Source: Dyadobacter sandarakinus (lineage in GTDB: Bacteria; Bacteroidota; Bacteroidia; Cytophagales; Spirosomataceae). From it: a stretch of DNA of 64,000 nucleotides. The DNA is taken from NCBI RefSeq assembly GCF_016894445.1, contig NZ_CP056775.1, positions 1,800,001-1,864,000 on the forward strand. Reading direction: 5' to 3'. The translations under genes were made by a program, and so were the position numbers. Positions 61,368 to 64,000 of the stretch are shown here, piece after piece (within the stretch, counting starts at the first letter, position 1; every line of letters starts with the position of its first letter). The notes beneath the pieces are model-generated. The model saw only the letters and a list, made by a program, of their open reading frames with translations. It searched no databases and was not told the DNA's origin.

Positions 61368-62716
61368 TTGGCGCCTACCTGCACGGCCGGTTCGGCTTTC
61401 AGGCTGGGCGGAAATCCGTTCAGCAATCGCCATATTTCGTACCACAGCGGAACAGACCTCAGGATTACGCGGCCATATACGCCCGACCCCTGCCTCAGCT
61501 GCTTAGGCCAGGGCTGGTCGTTTTCAGGCACCGGAACCGCGGGCTTTACCAGCAGGCGGTACTTTCCGCCCTCGCTGCTCACCAGGTCAATAACCGACAC
61601 TTTCCCCGCGAAAGTACCCACTGCCACCGACGGCCAGCCCGAGAACTGGACGGACGGCCAACCTTCAAACTGAAGACGAACATCGCTGTTGTTCAGGATC
61701 AGGGGTACGTCCATGGCATCCACGTAAATTTCGGCTGCTACCATGGGTGCCTCGGGCTGAAGCGTCGCAATGGATTCGCCCTCCTTGATATTTTCCCCAA
61801 TCCCGGCTTTCAGGGTTTTTACCACAAAGCCGCTTTGCGGAGCACGTACCACGTACAGGCCGCGGCGGATGTTGGTATTGGAAATTTCATTCCGCAATTT
61901 GGATATTTCCCCCTGTGCACTCACTCTGCTCGACACCGCCGAACTCATATCCGACTGCGCCTTAGCCAGCGACTGCTCGTATTCCGCCCGGATGTTGTCG
62001 AGGTCAATGCGCGCATTCCGGAGGGATTGTATCGAATTGTTAAGCTTGTTTTGCTGACTGATGACCTTTGCATTGTCTTCCTGTAATTTCAGCCTCCTTG
62101 ACTCGATGTCGGTCAGGGAAAAAAGACCGTTCTGGTACCCGGCCTCATAGCGTGCGAGGCGCGACTTGGCAATTTCATAAAACCGCTGGACAGCGACCAG
62201 GTCGGCACTGTCTATGCTCACGTAATTTTCAGCCTGGCGAACCTTGTTTTCTGCTGCACTCAGCTTGATGGTCAATCCCTTGCGCAGTGCATTCATCTGT
62301 GCGGTTGTAGCGGCCATTTTCTGGGCGGCTGCATCCTCACTGCCTTCTTTGGCGGCCAGCTGTTCCTGCAATCGCACGGGAAGTTCGGGGTCAAAATAGG
62401 ACTGGCTTGTTTCGGAAATGATCAGGATCGTATCCCCTTTATTTACCTGCTGCCCTTCCCGGACTGCCCAATGCTCTATCCGGCCACCAATCTGGTTCTG
62501 TACGGTTTGAGGCCGGTCTTCGGGTCGCAGCGCAGTTACATTACCCCGGCCGGGAATTGTCTGCCGCCAGGGCAAAAAGAGGATAATGATAAAGAGCAGC
62601 AACAGGGCCAGCATGATTTTACCCAGCAACTTGGGGTTCCGCGTTTTCAGGATTTTGACCCGGGAACGAACCCCCATTTCTTCCCAGTTTCCATTTTCCA
62701 AGAATCTGCTAGCCAT
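61364..62716 (-). CDS. HlyD-family periplasmic adaptor (membrane fusion protein)
   Basis: This 450-residue protein links an inner-membrane transporter to TolC. One membrane helix (residues about 33-52, LGKIMLALLLLFIIILFLPW) is followed by a lipoyl half-motif (GGRIEHWAVREGQQVNKGDT), a long coiled-coil hairpin (residues about 130-290, with LAKAQSDMSSAVSSRVSAQG), the second lipoyl half (VRAPQSGFVVKTLKAGIGENIKEGE in part) and a beta-barrel domain. Its start overlaps the preceding ABC gene by 8 bp (ATGGCTAG) and its stop overlaps the TolC start, so all three are translationally coupled. Confidence 0.92.
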   Translation of the reverse strand: MASRFLENGNWEEMGVRSRVKILKTRNPKLLGKIMLALLLLFIIILFLPWRQTIPGRGNVTALRPEDRPQTVQNQIGGRIEHWAVREGQQVNKGDTILIISETSQSYFDPELPVRLQEQLAAKEGSEDAAAQKMAATTAQMNALRKGLTIKLSAAENKVRQAENYVSIDSADLVAVQRFYEIAKSRLARYEAGYQNGLFSLTDIESRRLKLQEDNAKVISQQNKLNNSIQSLRNARIDLDNIRAEYEQSLAKAQSDMSSAVSSRVSAQGEISKLRNEISNTNIRRGLYVVRAPQSGFVVKTLKAGIGENIKEGESIATLQPEAPMVAAEIYVDAMDVPLILNNSDVRLQFEGWPSVQFSGWPSVAVGTFAGKVSVIDLVSSEGGKYRLLVKPAVPVPENDQPWPKQLRQGSGVYGRVILRSVPLWYEIWRLLNGFPPSLKAEPAVQVGAK

Positions 62717-63713
62717 GGTTCACCTCACTTTCTTCCAGTTCAAGGTCAGTGACCACCGCCAGCTTTTCGCTGCCCGTTACCATATCAAATATTGTATTCA
62801 GGTTAGTCATAAACTTTTCAACTGCATAGCTGATCTGCACGATAATTACCTCGGCAGCTACGAACTGCCCGAGGGTCATTTCCCGCTCGATCACATAGTA
62901 AGAACCCATCAGCAGCAAGCCGCCCATCAGAATGGTACGCAGCACCACCGAGCTCGCAAAGAATTTTCTTAATATTTTAAAATGCGCATTTCTTGCATCC
63001 AGGTACCGGGCGGTAATCTTATCGGTTTCCTGAATTACCTTGTTCATCTGCACCGGATGGTTCCTGTACTCGTCCAGGTTAGCCGCTACGCCTTCAAGGT
63101 AGGCGACCACCTCGTATTTATACTCCGACTCATCAATGCTCGTCATCACGCCCCGCTTGTAAAAAAGTGCCAGCATCAGCAGAATGACCAGGACGGTAAA
63201 AATCCCGAATACAATAAATACAGGATGGTAAAAGGAGAGCAGAATCGCCGCAAAGAAGATCTGCACGGTGGATGCCACCACGTCCACGAGTAACTTGGTA
63301 AGCCCTTTCTGAATGGTGAGCACATCAAAAAACCGGTTGACGAGCTCAGGGGGATTTTCACCGCTAAGCTCCGATCTCTTGATTCTGGGAAAACGAAAAG
63401 CAAATTCCAGCGCGGCTTTTGCAAAGATTTTCTGCTCTATGACTTCTACCAGTGTCAGCTGCCCGATCAGCAAAAGTCCGCCTACCACCACCCCAACCAG
63501 CACAACACCTATCAAGATATACGTAGAACTGTACACAGCCCCATTCGAAAGGAAATTGAAAACCGCCGTCGTGCCCAGCGGGAGTGTCAGCCCAATAAGG
63601 CCGATCAGGATGGCATAAATGAAGATATAATTGATCGTGGTCCTCTCTACATAAAGCATTCCCATGAGTCGTTCCCAGGGAGTTGGCACCTCTACATGAT
63701 GTCCTTTTTTCAT
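62709..63713 (-). CDS. ABC exporter membrane domain without an ATPase domain
   Basis: The 334 residues are the six-helix membrane domain of a type I ABC exporter: a short cytoplasmic start with PTPWERLMGML, helices such as YAILIGLIGLTLPLGTTAVF and LIGVVLVGVVVGGLLLIGQ, and the coupling regions RSELSGENPPELVNRFFDV and LTLVEVIEQKIF. The chain stops at EKLAVVTDLELEESEVNHG, exactly where the linker to the nucleotide-binding domain would begin; Walker A, signature and Walker B are absent. The downstream DNA is filled by hlyD in an overlapping frame, so no ATPase is hidden there. A separate ATPase elsewhere may energise it, or transport may differ. Confidence 0.88.
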   Translation of the reverse strand: MKKGHHVEVPTPWERLMGMLYVERTTINYIFIYAILIGLIGLTLPLGTTAVFNFLSNGAVYSSTYILIGVVLVGVVVGGLLLIGQLTLVEVIEQKIFAKAALEFAFRFPRIKRSELSGENPPELVNRFFDVLTIQKGLTKLLVDVVASTVQIFFAAILLSFYHPVFIVFGIFTVLVILLMLALFYKRGVMTSIDESEYKYEVVAYLEGVAANLDEYRNHPVQMNKVIQETDKITARYLDARNAHFKILRKFFASSVVLRTILMGGLLLMGSYYVIEREMTLGQFVAAEVIIVQISYAVEKFMTNLNTIFDMVTGSEKLAVVTDLELEESEVNHG

Positions 63714-63954
63714 TGGTTAATGTTCGTTAAACATAAAATTCCGGAGTTCCTGAACGAGCCGGCTGCCATACTATGGCGAAGTTTGCCCAGTGGAAAAGTG
63801 CTCCACAGGTCTTCCCCGGCAAAGCAGAACTTTCGACTCTCATCCCTATACGCCACCCAGTCCCGGCTCCGGTGTCTTAAAGCCACATTCAGAAATGTAT
63901 AAGGGGATCAGCCCGGCAGCGGCTGTCGATTTTTGAAGGAGAAGATATAAAGTC

Positions 63955-64000
63955 ATGCTTCGTCAGTTGAATCCCAACCTGACTATCATAAAAAGACTGT
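63955..64000 (+). CDS. possible start of a gene running off the right edge
   Basis: An ATG at 63955 opens a frame reading MLRQLNPNLTIIKRL to the window edge. AAGGAG lies about 14 bp upstream, an unusual Shine-Dalgarno-like site for this group. Fifteen codons are too few to identify a product. The preceding 63714-63954 holds no supported gene and must contain the leftward promoter of the export operon. Confidence 0.3.
   Translation, partial: MLRQLNPNLTIIKRL

Noticed and set aside
61364..62709. ATPase domain hidden by a frameshift after the ABC membrane domain
   Set aside because: The downstream DNA encodes HlyD in full from an ATG overlapping the ABC stop, and no Walker A, signature or Walker B motif appears in other frames.
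63696..63902. 68-codon + strand frame at the start of the export operon promoter region
   Set aside because: It overlaps the ABC gene start, has no domain or signal, and its codon pattern is unlike neighbouring genes.
1..64000. CRISPR arrays, tRNA or rRNA genes, insertion sequences, integrases and phage genes
   Set aside because: None was recognised on either strand; no regularly spaced repeats, transposase motifs or terminal inverted repeats were seen by eye. A tRNA scan and repeat finder would be decisive.

Overview
The window looks like chromosomal DNA from a Bacteroidota member of the order Cytophagales, closest in feel to Dyadobacter or another Spirosomaceae genus. This is an inference. 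It rests on the SusC/SusD pair, FG-GAP/ASPIC lipoproteins beside glycosidases, many TonB-dependent receptors, AraC and single-domain response regulators, starts without obvious Shine-Dalgarno sites, and promoters of the TTTG-N19-21-TAnnTTTG type. No rRNA, tRNA, CRISPR array, phage gene or insertion sequence was recognised, and base composition looks uniform by eye.

Region 1 (1-15116) is a rightward L-fucose utilisation locus. It holds L-fuconate dehydratase (cut by the left edge), an SDR sugar dehydrogenase, a sugar mutarotase, the fucose permease FucP, a GH29 alpha-L-fucosidase, a SusC/SusD pair, a large FG-GAP/ASPIC lipoprotein and a second GH29 fucosidase, closed by a strong terminator. 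Two ATGA overlaps couple mutarotase, permease and fucosidase. Together they would bind a fucosylated glycan at the surface, release L-fucose, import it and oxidise it by the non-phosphorylative route.

Region 2 (15172-21781) has a small membrane protein, an Hsp70/YegD-like ATPase, a lone TonB-dependent receptor preceded by an 18-bp near-palindrome, a secreted low-complexity protein, a CheY-like receiver and a BLUF blue-light sensor.

Region 3 (22156-31479) is a potassium-uptake operon: an unannotated 27-codon membrane ORF, kdpF (25 codons), kdpA, kdpB, kdpC, an outer-membrane porin, a KdpD reduced to its N-terminal half, and a separate HAMP-PAS histidine kinase. Perfect or near-perfect hairpins lie between kdpF and kdpA and between kdpC and the porin. 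No kdpE is visible. A half-size EamA transporter and a terminator follow.

Region 4 (31491-47319) is a mixed stretch, mostly leftward: an AHSA1-type SRPBCC protein, an AmpG-like MFS carrier, a YetF/DUF421 protein with a zinc ribbon, a TetX-like flavoprotein with an AraC regulator, an acetyltransferase, a CLC channel/antiporter of probable fluoride type, a six-PAS histidine kinase, a DUF1579 protein, a second lone receiver, the ohr-ohrR peroxide pair with a readable promoter and operator, a glucose/sorbosone dehydrogenase-like protein, a beta-barrel protein and a ChrB-AraC fusion.

Region 5 (47320-64000) holds a lipoprotein coupled to a CPA2 cation/proton antiporter, a sulfatase, an acetyltransferase with a zinc alcohol dehydrogenase, an AraC regulator followed by a TonB-dependent receptor whose promoter carries two direct repeats 21 bp apart, an AI-2E-type transporter, a ThuA-like protein, and an export operon (ABC membrane domain without its ATPase, HlyD, TolC) with overlapping genes. 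The most notable items are the extra tiny ORF and split sensor in the kdp operon, the ATPase-less ABC exporter, the AraC direct-repeat promoter, the ChrB-AraC fusion and the ohr operator.
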